A stretch of 19,882 nucleotides of DNA from JBDNDK01 sp046719185. Lineage in GTDB: Bacteria > Armatimonadota > UBA5829. The stretch is taken from positions 1 to 19,882 of the forward strand of contig JBDNDK010000024.1 of assembly GCA_046719185.1 (NCBI GenBank). Direction: 5' to 3'. The position numbers and the translations under genes are program-made. Of this stretch, positions 6,951 to 14,591 are shown piece after piece; position 1 is the first letter of the stretch; each line of letters begins with the position of its first letter. The notes under the pieces were generated by a model. The model worked only from the letters and a program-made list of their open reading frames with translations. It did not search any database and had not been told where the DNA came from.

Positions 6951-8642
6951 TTACTCAACTATAGCACCCTTAGCAGCAGAAGATACTAACCTTGCATATC
7001 TTGCAAGATAACCTTCCTTAACTCTAGGTTCCGGGGCAACCCAATTTTTCTTTCTTGAGTCTATTTCTCCTTGAGTAAGTTCAACATTAAGTGTTTTGTT
7101 TGTTATATCAATTTTGATAATATCTCCATCTTTTATTAGACCTATCATTCCACCAGATGCAGCCTCTGGAGATACATGTCCAATTGCAGCTCCTCTGGTT
7201 GCACCAGAAAATCTGCCATCAGTAATAAGAGCTATGTCTTTTCCCCAACCCATACCGGAAACTGTGGCTGTTGCAGTAAGCATTTCTCTCATTCCCGGAC
7301 CACCTTTGGGTCCTTCATTTCTTATTACAATTACTTCACCTTTGTTTATTTTGCCTGATAATAAAGCAGCTACAGCATCATCCTCACATTCAAAAACTCT
7401 AGCAGGACCAGAGAATTGCCAAGACTCAGGATCAACTGCAGATTGTTTTACAACAGCTCCATCAGGTGCAAGATTGCCAGTTAAAATTGCAAGTCCACCT
7501 TCTTCATGGTATGGATTTTCTATTGTATGAATCACATCATCATTTTTGATAGACACAGCATTTAGCACAACACTTAATTTTTGACCAGTAACTGTTAGCA
7601 CTGAGCTATCAACTACACCTTTTTTTTCAAGCTCCTTCATAACAGCCATCACACCACCAGCCTCATCAAAATCCTGCATATGATGAATAACTTGCTTTTG
7701 TGGATCATCTGAAGGATGAGCAATGGCAGGACTTAATGTTACAAGATGAGGTGTTTTCTTGCTAACCTCATTAAGCATTGAAAGTTCAAAATCAACTTTA
7801 GCCTCATTTGCAATTGCAGGAACATGCAGAGTTGTATTTGTTGAACAACCAAGAGCCATATCAACAGCAAGAGCATTTTTAAAAGCAGCAGCAGTCATAA
7901 TGTCTCTTGGTTTTATATTTTTTTCTACAAGCTCCATTATCTTCACACCTGTGTTTTTGGCAAGTCTTATTCTAGCTGATGCAACAGCTGGAATAGTGCC
8001 ATTACCGGGCAATGCCATTCCAAGAGCTTCTGTTAGACAATTCATAGAATTAGCTGTAAACATACCTGCACAGCTTCCACAAGTTGGGCATGCACAGTCT
8101 TCCATTTCATGTAAATCATCTTCAGATATTTTTCCACTTCTAACAGCTCCGGCACCTTCAAACATCTGGGTTACTGAAATATCTTTGCCTTTATATCTAC
8201 CTGCCATCATAGGTCCACCACTTACTATAATAGCAGGTATATTAAGTCTAGCAGCAGCCATTAACATAGCAGGAACTATTTTATCACAGTTAGGAATTAG
8301 CACTAAGCCATCAAATGCATGGGCTTTTGCCATACATTCAATTGAATCTGCAATGAGTTCTCTAGTTACTAGAGAATATCTCATTCCCTCATGACCCATT
8401 GCTATACCATCACAAACACCTATTGTGCAAAACTCCATTGGAGTTCCGCCTGACATTCTCACTCCAGCTTTGACAGCTTCAGAGATTTTGTCTAGATTAA
8501 TGTGTCCCGGGACAATTTCATTCCATGAGTTTGCGACACCAATAATTGGTCTGAACATTTCAGCATCAGTATAGCCCATAGCCTTAAGAAGTGCTCTATG
8601 AGCAGCTCTTTCAAGTCCGGTTCTAATTACATCACTTTTCAA
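6951..8642 (-). CDS. ilvD: Dihydroxy-acid dehydratase
   Basis: IlvD removes water from dihydroxyisovalerate and dihydroxymethylvalerate to give the keto acids of valine and isoleucine, using an iron-sulfur cluster. Family motifs are clear: IGVCDGIAMGHEGMRYSL, IPNCDKIVPAMLMA, CPTCGSCAGMFTANSMNCL, MALPGNGT and the C-terminal TDGRFSGATRGAAIGH. The open frame extends upstream into the T-box terminator, but the start that fits the family is a TTG at 8642-8640, giving about 563 residues beginning KSDVIRTGLERA. An AGAGGTG ribosome site sits seven bases before it. It is first gene of the operon, so the T-box directly controls its entry. Confidence 0.95.
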   Translation of the reverse strand: MKSDVIRTGLERAAHRALLKAMGYTDAEMFRPIIGVANSWNEIVPGHINLDKISEAVKAGVRMSGGTPMEFCTIGVCDGIAMGHEGMRYSLVTRELIADSIECMAKAHAFDGLVLIPNCDKIVPAMLMAAARLNIPAIIVSGGPMMAGRYKGKDISVTQMFEGAGAVRSGKISEDDLHEMEDCACPTCGSCAGMFTANSMNCLTEALGMALPGNGTIPAVASARIRLAKNTGVKIMELVEKNIKPRDIMTAAAFKNALAVDMALGCSTNTTLHVPAIANEAKVDFELSMLNEVSKKTPHLVTLSPAIAHPSDDPQKQVIHHMQDFDEAGGVMAVMKELEKKGVVDSSVLTVTGQKLSVVLNAVSIKNDDVIHTIENPYHEEGGLAILTGNLAPDGAVVKQSAVDPESWQFSGPARVFECEDDAVAALLSGKINKGEVIVIRNEGPKGGPGMREMLTATATVSGMGWGKDIALITDGRFSGATRGAAIGHVSPEAASGGMIGLIKDGDIIKIDITNKTLNVELTQGEIDSRKKNWVAPEPRVKEGYLARYARLVSSAAKGAIVE

Positions 8643-8660
8643 TTTTATGCACCTCTTATA

Positions 8661-8695
8661 ATAAAAATACCTCTCACCCACCAAGGGACGAGAGG
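8661..8695 (-). terminator. T-box terminator hairpin
   Basis: On the minus strand CCTCTC and GAGAGG pair around an inner CCC/GGG stem and a short loop. A T-rich run (TATTTTTATT) follows, ending about 18 bases before the ilvD start. The competing antiterminator is formed by the T-box sequence just upstream (8705-8718). This is the decision point of the riboswitch: uncharged tRNA stabilises the antiterminator and allows transcription of ilvD. Confidence 0.85.
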
Positions 8696-8926
8696 CTTGA
8701 CACTCCGTGGTACCACCCTATTTCAGTCTTTAATATAAAGACCCTCTTTTGTGCTGTAACGGGCACTTCCCGAGTATGCCTAATTAGAATATTCTGTTCA
8801 GCCTACCAGCTCCGAGGGGACATTCAGCAACATCAGCAGTACCATTTCTCAGCTCACATGGCTCTCTGTAAACTGCTGTTACATGTGCCTACTAACCTCA
8901 TCATAGCTTTTATGATTAATATTGTT
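8661..8926 (-). promoter_or_regulatory. T-box leader controlling the ilv-leu operon, probable valine specifier
   Basis: T-box RNAs bind a specific tRNA and read through a terminator when that tRNA is uncharged. The core T-box sequence GGGTGGTACCACGG is present on the minus strand at about 8705-8718. Its bulge UGGU would pair with a tRNA ending ACCA, as expected for Val, Ile and Leu tRNAs. Stem I starts near 8900 (GAGGTTAGTAGG, with the AGUA motif), has an AGAGAGCC segment and the distal GCTGAGAAATGG, and closes at GAATGTCCCCTCGGAGC. Aligning this with the well-known glyQS leader (GAAA, codon, six bases, GAGC) puts the specifier at 8819-8821 as GUC, valine. The base after it is C rather than the usual purine, so the codon call is less certain than the T-box call. 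Confidence 0.95.
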
Positions 8927-8932
8927 TCAATA

Positions 8933-8961
8933 ATGTTATCACACAACAACTGTTAGGTCAA
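8933..8961 (-). promoter_or_regulatory. Promoter of the T-box/ilv-leu operon
   Basis: On the minus strand TTGACC (8956-8961) and TAACAT (8933-8938) are separated by exactly 17 bases, a good sigma-70-type match. Transcription would begin near 8926, giving a leader of about 285 bases before ilvD, a normal T-box leader size. The promoter lies within 50 bases of the stop of the upstream glycosidase-like gene. No convincing terminator for that gene is visible between them, so some read-through into the leader is possible. Confidence 0.7.
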
Positions 8962-9008
8962 ACAAAATTGTCTTGTTTTTTGAAATTACTTTCAGTTTTT
9001 TATTGATA

Positions 9009-12000
9009 TTATTTCTGCATATTAAATTTTACTCGAATCTCTCTTACAGTTTGTGGTGTGAGCTCTATAACTCCATTTGTTATATTACCATAAGGAACAA
9101 TTTCAACACCATTCATATCAAATGCTGTATTTATCTTTGTAGTGTTAGGCTTAATATCAAGATTTAGAACTCTAAATAAAAACTTGTCATCCTCAACTTG
9201 AATTCCTGGAATTATAACTGATTCTGATTCAGCACCTACAAATGAAAAATCTTGTGGGAGTTTTCCATTTGCTCCTTCACTTGTAACAACTGCAACTGGT
9301 TCAATAATGAAACTTTGAGCAGCCTTGTATGCATCAATTCTGATTCCTTCTCTTTTGCTTTTTTTAGGAACATATATTGCATATTCATGCTGATATGATC
9401 CATTGTATGGACAATTTGTCGTGCCCACACCTAAAGACATTCCAAGCATCTCATATTCTTTTATAAAGAAGAAATCAGAAATACCTTTTGTGAGTATTGA
9501 ATATTCACCAGTATTTGGTCCAGCAAAATTGAGTGTGTTGAAAGTTGTCTTTCTGAATGGTGTGTTTAGAAAAGTCTCATAATTTGTTGATGACATTGCG
9601 TTTTCTGTTGTGCAATATGCCATATCAATTAATGGCTTTGAATCTTTATCCATATTAAATGCTATAAATATTCCTGGATAATATGTGCCTTCATGTGGCC
9701 ATACAGCTCCATGTGGATATACTTCTGTTGGCTCAGCAAAATCCATATTGAATCTAATTCTTGCTTGTGATTCACCAAATCCAAGACTCACTCTTAATTT
9801 AAAATCCACATTTGGATAATCATCAGCTTTTAGAGTATATTCCACTGCAGATAATGCAGGTCCTTGACACACTATTCTTGGTTTATCAACCGCTTTTAGT
9901 GTTTGGAATAAATCCATATTGAATGTATTATTATATGCGCTGATAAAACCAAATGGAGTCTTTTTTGTATCTCTTGCAACATATATTTTATTTCCACCCT
10001 CTGAAAGTAACTCATCTGTTTGGGAGTCATGAACTGATATTAAATTTCCATTTGAATCCAATGTGATTTTTATTACTTTATTATCTAATATTACATTGTC
10101 ATTTTCATTAATAACATCTACTCCATAAACATCTCCACTATCCCATGTAGCTGAGGGTTGATATAGTTTATAACCCATTGAAGGAAGATTCTTTACAAAT
10201 GCTATAAATCTATTCTCATTATCTGGATCTTTTTGTACAGGAAGCATTCCGTTTTCTGACATATCTATAATGCCTTCTGAGTCTTCATCAATACCATCTA
10301 TATAAACAATACTATCTGCATTAAATCCATTTGGATTAAATATAACAACCTTCTTTTCCGGGTTATTTATATTTTTTGATATTTCCTCAGTAAGCCTCTG
10401 AACTTCAGTATCTACCCAAGCCGCATTTTTGAGTAAATCCATAGTTAGATGATCATATCCACATCCCCAGTGATGATGACATTCATTTGCTCTCATTAAA
10501 AATCCCCATATATTATGGATTTCTTCAAAATTAGCTTCAATTCCAAACCATTTCGCATAGGCAGCTATATTATCAAGTGAAATTAATTTAGTTTCTAATA
10601 ATCTACAAGCTTTTTGAAACTCTATATCACCTGGTCCACCACCTGTCCAACCTTTGTAACATAATATGCTGTCATCATCATAAACATATTCCTGTGCAAA
10701 CTCATCTGTTAATTCATAATACTTTTCAAGAGTAATTGGCTGCAGGAAAATACCTTCTGATGCTAGTTGATGGACTTCTTCTTCATTGAGAAATACAGTC
10801 ATATCAAGACATGCAAATTCTTCATTGCACAGAACAGCTTTTTTGCCTTGCTCAATAGCTCTTTTTGCTTGAACACTTGCAGGAAGACCGTGATACCAAG
10901 AATCTAATATTCTCACCTTGCTTCCATCAGGATTTTTAATATAGCAATCTCTGCTTCCGGGAAGTGACCTAGCCTGTCCCCACCAGTTCTCTGGAGCAAC
11001 ATATTTATCATATCCAGTCATCTGCATTATCTGTGGCAAGAGTGGAGTCATTGTGGAATCATGGGTCATAAAATATTTTGGTTGCTGATTAAATTGAGAA
11101 TCATAAAGCTTTTGGCTTCTTCTTATGCTTCTGATGGCAACCTCACCCAGCTCCGTACATATATTTCTTGGTAGAAACTGCATACCAACAAATTCCAACG
11201 AACCATCTGCAAATGCTTCTCTAAACTTTGATATGTAATCAACATTTTCTGTTCTATGGAATCCTGTGCCAGGCTCAATAATCGCCCCAACCCATGATAT
11301 TGAGTGATGAGGTCTATTCCATTCAGTCATTCTTTCAAAAAGTTGGTCGATAAATTCATTTGATGCCACTTGGAATCCATTCCATACTGTTCCATAGCGT
11401 CCGCTATACCAACCCCAATGAAAGAAATGAACACCCAAGAAGTGAATAGGTATATTTATTTCATTTTCATTATCATCTTGAACTCTTAGCTTGTGTTCTC
11501 CATATTCTTCAAACTGCCATTTGATTTCTAGGTTTACACCTCTTTTATTATCTCCGAAATCAATAACATCAGATTCTCTAGAACCTACTAACTTCCCATT
11601 TGGGTCAATTAAATCAATTTTTAATTTTTTTGAATCATTGAAATTGTCTTTTAATGTGATACTTTCAAGACAGAAATAGACATTTTCATCTGTATAATCA
11701 TATTTAAACTTTGGAGTATCTATAAATTTTTTGCCAGTTATTTTAGGAATTGGTCCTTTCATTAGCTTTACTGATATAAAATTACTTCCAGTGTGAATAT
11801 GCTCATTTATAGCACTTAACAAATCAGTATCACTCTCACCACTCCATACTAATTTTCTGTTTATATAAAGATTTCTTATGCCTTCTTCTTCAAACCCATT
11901 ACCGGGAATCATAGACATATCAAAAGGCTTTGACAATTTTTCTTTATCTAATAATAGCCATGCTCTATACCATACAGCATCTCCCCTTCTTAAATTATGT

Positions 12001-12686
12001 GGGACTTCTGATGAGGATACAGTATCAATAAAACTATCATCATATACCTCCATAGAAAATCTATTAATTCCATAGGAATCACCTATATTATTTGGATCGT
12101 AAATCATCCTCCATTTTGTAGGAAACTCATTTATTGATAGATGAGGCAAGTGTTTTTTATCATCATCAAAATAATTATCAGGGAGCTTTGCAGCTTCAGA
12201 ATCAGCGGATATTTCGAGCCAACTTATTGCAACCCTTAAATCTCTGTTGTCCCCTGAAGAAAATTGAGTTTTGTTTGCAGTTTCAAATTTTAAAACAGCC
12301 CAACCACTATTATCCAGAGTGCTTTTTGGTATTTTGATTTCATAAATAAAATCTTTTTCATATGGCAATTCTGCAATTTTGTTATCATTCATGTAGCAAA
12401 TTAATCTTTGTGATTCTTCATTACTTATCAATGCTCTGAATTTTATTGTGTTTTCTGCATCTATGAAATATGGGATTAATAATTTTGAACCTTGTTTTCC
12501 CCACCTTGCTTTTTCACCCCAGAAAGTACCATACTGAGTGTATGGACCTTCAACAGCAAACCATCCATCAATCCAATATTTAAAGTCGAAAGGACTGTCA
12601 CATTTTATTGTGATCTTGTTATTTGCAAAGCAATTCGTTGAATTGAGCATAAATAAAAATTCTAATATTATTACAAGTATTTTCAT
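9009..12686 (-). CDS. Secreted glycoside hydrolase family 38-like protein, divergent
   Basis: This 1225-residue protein starts with a signal peptide (MKILVIILEFLFML, likely cut after CFA at about residue 22), so it is exported. Residues of roughly 50-400 look like beta-sandwich, carbohydrate-binding-like domains. The middle resembles the GH38 catalytic region: HFFHWGW at 420-426, THDSTMTPLLPQIMQMTGYDKY with Asp543, and ECHHHWGCGYDH with His737-739. After about 770 comes a large beta-sandwich typical of GH38 C-termini (VVIFNPNGF, then YPHGAVWPHEGTYYP). GH38 alpha-mannosidases normally bind zinc with an H-x-D motif; here the aligned segment reads H-W-G. Metal binding or substrate may therefore differ. 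The start has GAGGA upstream. It stands alone between amino-acid and nucleotide genes. Another GH57/GH38-fold enzyme is possible. Confidence 0.6.
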   Translation of the reverse strand: MKILVIILEFLFMLNSTNCFANNKITIKCDSPFDFKYWIDGWFAVEGPYTQYGTFWGEKARWGKQGSKLLIPYFIDAENTIKFRALISNEESQRLICYMNDNKIAELPYEKDFIYEIKIPKSTLDNSGWAVLKFETANKTQFSSGDNRDLRVAISWLEISADSEAAKLPDNYFDDDKKHLPHLSINEFPTKWRMIYDPNNIGDSYGINRFSMEVYDDSFIDTVSSSEVPHNLRRGDAVWYRAWLLLDKEKLSKPFDMSMIPGNGFEEEGIRNLYINRKLVWSGESDTDLLSAINEHIHTGSNFISVKLMKGPIPKITGKKFIDTPKFKYDYTDENVYFCLESITLKDNFNDSKKLKIDLIDPNGKLVGSRESDVIDFGDNKRGVNLEIKWQFEEYGEHKLRVQDDNENEINIPIHFLGVHFFHWGWYSGRYGTVWNGFQVASNEFIDQLFERMTEWNRPHHSISWVGAIIEPGTGFHRTENVDYISKFREAFADGSLEFVGMQFLPRNICTELGEVAIRSIRRSQKLYDSQFNQQPKYFMTHDSTMTPLLPQIMQMTGYDKYVAPENWWGQARSLPGSRDCYIKNPDGSKVRILDSWYHGLPASVQAKRAIEQGKKAVLCNEEFACLDMTVFLNEEEVHQLASEGIFLQPITLEKYYELTDEFAQEYVYDDDSILCYKGWTGGGPGDIEFQKACRLLETKLISLDNIAAYAKWFGIEANFEEIHNIWGFLMRANECHHHWGCGYDHLTMDLLKNAAWVDTEVQRLTEEISKNINNPEKKVVIFNPNGFNADSIVYIDGIDEDSEGIIDMSENGMLPVQKDPDNENRFIAFVKNLPSMGYKLYQPSATWDSGDVYGVDVINENDNVILDNKVIKITLDSNGNLISVHDSQTDELLSEGGNKIYVARDTKKTPFGFISAYNNTFNMDLFQTLKAVDKPRIVCQGPALSAVEYTLKADDYPNVDFKLRVSLGFGESQARIRFNMDFAEPTEVYPHGAVWPHEGTYYPGIFIAFNMDKDSKPLIDMAYCTTENAMSSTNYETFLNTPFRKTTFNTLNFAGPNTGEYSILTKGISDFFFIKEYEMLGMSLGVGTTNCPYNGSYQHEYAIYVPKKSKREGIRIDAYKAAQSFIIEPVAVVTSEGANGKLPQDFSFVGAESESVIIPGIQVEDDKFLFRVLNLDIKPNTTKINTAFDMNGVEIVPYGNITNGVIELTPQTVREIRVKFNMQK

Positions 12687-12754
12687 TTTTTGTCCTCATT
12701 CTATTCTTTACTTTGTTTTTATTATCTTTTCACCAGTTTATTTCCTTCTTAATA

Positions 12755-12783
12755 TTGCTCTAAATTCTTCCTAATGATAAAAT
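12755..12783 (+). promoter_or_regulatory. Promoter of the dCMP deaminase gene run
   Basis: TTGCTC (12755-12760) and TAAAAT (12778-12783) are 17 bases apart, giving a start near 12790 and a short leader before the dCMP deaminase ATG. It lies in the 121-base gap between divergent genes (12687-12807). The same gap must hold the promoter of the glycosidase-like gene on the other strand, but I see no convincing -35/-10 pair there. Confidence 0.6.
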
Positions 12784-12807
12784 AACACATCCAATATATG
12801 GTGAATA

Positions 12808-13263
12808 ATGATTATGAATAGAAGACCTACATTTGATGAAGTTTATATGGATGTGGTTGAGATAATTGCAAAAAGATCAACTTGCCTCAGAAAAAGAGTG
12901 GGAGCAGTTATTACAATAGACCACAGAATACTCTCACATGGGTATAATGGTGTGCCAAGTGGACATCCTCATTGTATTGACACTAATTGCTGCCTAAAAG
13001 AAGCTGCCGGTACAGAAGAATATAAAGTGTGCATACATGCTGAGCAAAATGCTATTTGCCAATGTGCAAAAAGAGGACTGGCAGTGGAAGGTGCAACATT
13101 ATATGTTAATGCTGATGTGTGCATTACATGTGCAAAGCTGATGGTGGCATCAGGCATAAGAAGATGTGTTGTAAAAAGAGATCATAAAGGCACTTCTGAT
13201 GGTATTGACTTACTCAAAAAATCTGGCATTGAAGTTGTTGAATGGAATGTAGTGAATGTTTGA
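12808..13263 (+). CDS. dCMP deaminase (ComEB-like)
   Basis: The 151-residue protein is a zinc-dependent deoxycytidylate deaminase, converting dCMP to dUMP, the substrate for thymidylate synthesis. The cytidine-deaminase-type zinc site is complete: HAE at 77-79 (His ligand, Glu proton shuttle) and C-I-T-C at 105-108. The usual proline before the first cysteine of this motif is a valine here. The N-terminal RPTFDEVYMDVVEIIAKRSTCLRKRVGAVI and YNGVPSGHPHC are typical of the ComEB/dCMP deaminase family. Two starts are possible (12808 and 12814), each after a weak GGTGA. It is first of a four-gene plus-strand run and overlaps the next gene by eight bases. A general nucleoside/tRNA deaminase is unlikely given the Cys-rich insertion before HAE. 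Confidence 0.93.
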   Translation: MIMNRRPTFDEVYMDVVEIIAKRSTCLRKRVGAVITIDHRILSHGYNGVPSGHPHCIDTNCCLKEAAGTEEYKVCIHAEQNAICQCAKRGLAVEGATLYVNADVCITCAKLMVASGIRRCVVKRDHKGTSDGIDLLKKSGIEVVEWNVVNV

Positions 13264-13933
13264 TAATAATATAAAAGCAGTAGTTTTTGATATAGGTGCG
13301 ACATTAATTACAGGTCCACCTGTTGCACCAAATAAAATAATATCCTCAATGATTGATGGTTTATCTGCACAAGAAACATCATCAATTATAATGACCACAC
13401 CAATCCCAAATGCTAATGCAGTTTGTAAACTTGTGGAAAAAAAAGTTGGCTGTTTAACTGATAGTGTTACAACACAAATTCATAAGCTTTACAATGAACA
13501 GGAAAATGCACCAGTAGCAATTGACGGAGCTGTGGAATGTGTATTAACATTAAAAAACAAAGGTTTCAAAATAGGTTTGCTCTCAGACATCTGGACACCA
13601 TACTATAATGGTGTATGCAAAGCAATACCAAATGTGATAGAAATAGCTGATGCAATTGTGCTAAGCTATGAAACAGGAAAAAGAAAACCTGAGAAAGAGA
13701 ACTTTTATAAAATATTAAATACTCTTAAAGTGAAACCAGAAGAGGTTGTAATGGTTGGAGATACTTATACTCATGACATTCTTCCTGCCATTGAAATTGG
13801 TATGAAAACAATATGGATTCTAGCAAGACCAGACAAAGAAGCTGAATCTATTATTGATATTCTAAATAAAAACAAACCTGCACCGGATATAACTTTAATG
13901 AATATTAAAGAACTGCAATACTGCATTTTATAA
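13256..13933 (+). CDS. HAD-superfamily hydrolase, motif I lacks the second Asp
   Basis: The 225-residue protein has the four HAD motifs: F-D12-I-G14-A-T-L, S110-D111, Lys144 in GKRKPEKENF and G168-D169-x4-D174 in GDTYTHD. The nucleophile Asp12 is present, but the usual acid/base Asp two residues later is Gly14. In HAD phosphatases that residue protonates the leaving group, so activity may be weak or of another type; some family members with DxG do exist. A helical cap lies between motifs I and II. The gene overlaps dCMP deaminase by eight bases, implying coupled translation, so a deoxynucleotide monophosphate or a related metabolite is a sensible substrate guess. The exact substrate cannot be read from the sequence. 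Confidence 0.85.
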   Translation: MFDNNIKAVVFDIGATLITGPPVAPNKIISSMIDGLSAQETSSIIMTTPIPNANAVCKLVEKKVGCLTDSVTTQIHKLYNEQENAPVAIDGAVECVLTLKNKGFKIGLLSDIWTPYYNGVCKAIPNVIEIADAIVLSYETGKRKPEKENFYKILNTLKVKPEEVVMVGDTYTHDILPAIEIGMKTIWILARPDKEAESIIDILNKNKPAPDITLMNIKELQYCIL

Positions 13934-13957
13934 AATATTCAATCAAAGGACTGATAA

Positions 13958-14572
13958 ATGAAAATTACAAAAATAGAACAGCACTCAATTGAAGAGTTAT
14001 ACACAAACCTTAGAAAAGTTCAGATGATGAAAGCTCCTGAACACAAACCTTATGTTAACTCTCAAATATCATTGATTAAAATGCACACAGACCAAATAGC
14101 ACCTGCTCAAAGATATGTTCTTACTCAAGAATTGATGAAAGTAAGAGATTTAAGATGGGAGCTTAGAGATAATGGTTATGATTTATTTCAGCTTGATGGA
14201 TATCTCTCAATTTGGCTTGAAGGATATGATGACCCAATAGATGTTTTGCCTCCTGTTATTGAAGAATCAGCTGAGGCTGATGGTAGTGTTGTTAACATAC
14301 TAAATGATGGAATGCATAGAGTGTATCTTGCTAGAATGGAAAGAAATCCAATTCAAGTGATATATATAAAAGACATTCCAAAGGAATTTCCATATTATGC
14401 ATTTCCGCTTGTAAAAGGTTGGAATGATGTTGAAATAGTTAGTGAGCTTCCAGATGGGTACATAAAGAAATGGCATAGAATAAGAGAATATAAAACACTT
14501 TATAGAGATTTTAACACAGGTTTTCAAAATGTTGGAGGACCTAGAGGACACTTTACCAATGCAAATAAATGA
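13958..14572 (+). CDS. ParB-like DGxHR-motif protein, function unknown
   Basis: This 204-residue cytoplasmic protein has no signal peptide or membrane segment. The one motif I recognise is LNDGMHRVYLARMERNPIQVIYI (Asp117, Gly118, His120, Arg121), which resembles the D-G-x-H-R nucleotide-binding motif of the ParB/sulfiredoxin fold; a SerK/SbnI-type kinase is one known ParB-fold enzyme outside partitioning. The N-terminal helical part and the GxxNVGGPRGHF tail are unassigned. The ATG has AGGA upstream. It lies 24 bases after the HAD gene and 19 bases before the thymidylate-synthase-like gene, so it is part of that operon. It is not a partitioning ParB: the helix-turn-helix domain is missing and no ParA is nearby. 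The fold call is an inference from a short motif. Confidence 0.6.
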   Translation: MKITKIEQHSIEELYTNLRKVQMMKAPEHKPYVNSQISLIKMHTDQIAPAQRYVLTQELMKVRDLRWELRDNGYDLFQLDGYLSIWLEGYDDPIDVLPPVIEESAEADGSVVNILNDGMHRVYLARMERNPIQVIYIKDIPKEFPYYAFPLVKGWNDVEIVSELPDGYIKKWHRIREYKTLYRDFNTGFQNVGGPRGHFTNANK

Positions 14573-14591
14573 TTCCTGCAAAACAGGAACA

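Noticed and set aside
7096..7530. 144-codon open frame on the plus strand
   Set aside because: It is antisense to the conserved C-terminal half of ilvD and has proline- and serine-rich shadow composition.
7759..8394. 211-codon open frame on the plus strand
   Set aside because: It lies wholly antisense to ilvD, whose protein is clearly conserved. Its translation is a low-complexity hydrophobic shadow without any recognisable motif or ribosome site.
8962..9008. Terminator for the GH38-like gene
   Set aside because: The only small hairpin (TGAAA/TTTCA) is followed by A residues on the coding strand, so it has no T-run in the right direction.
13958..14572. Chromosome- or plasmid-partitioning ParB
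   Set aside because: Only the DGxHR-type motif is present; there is no helix-turn-helix domain and no ParA or parS nearby.
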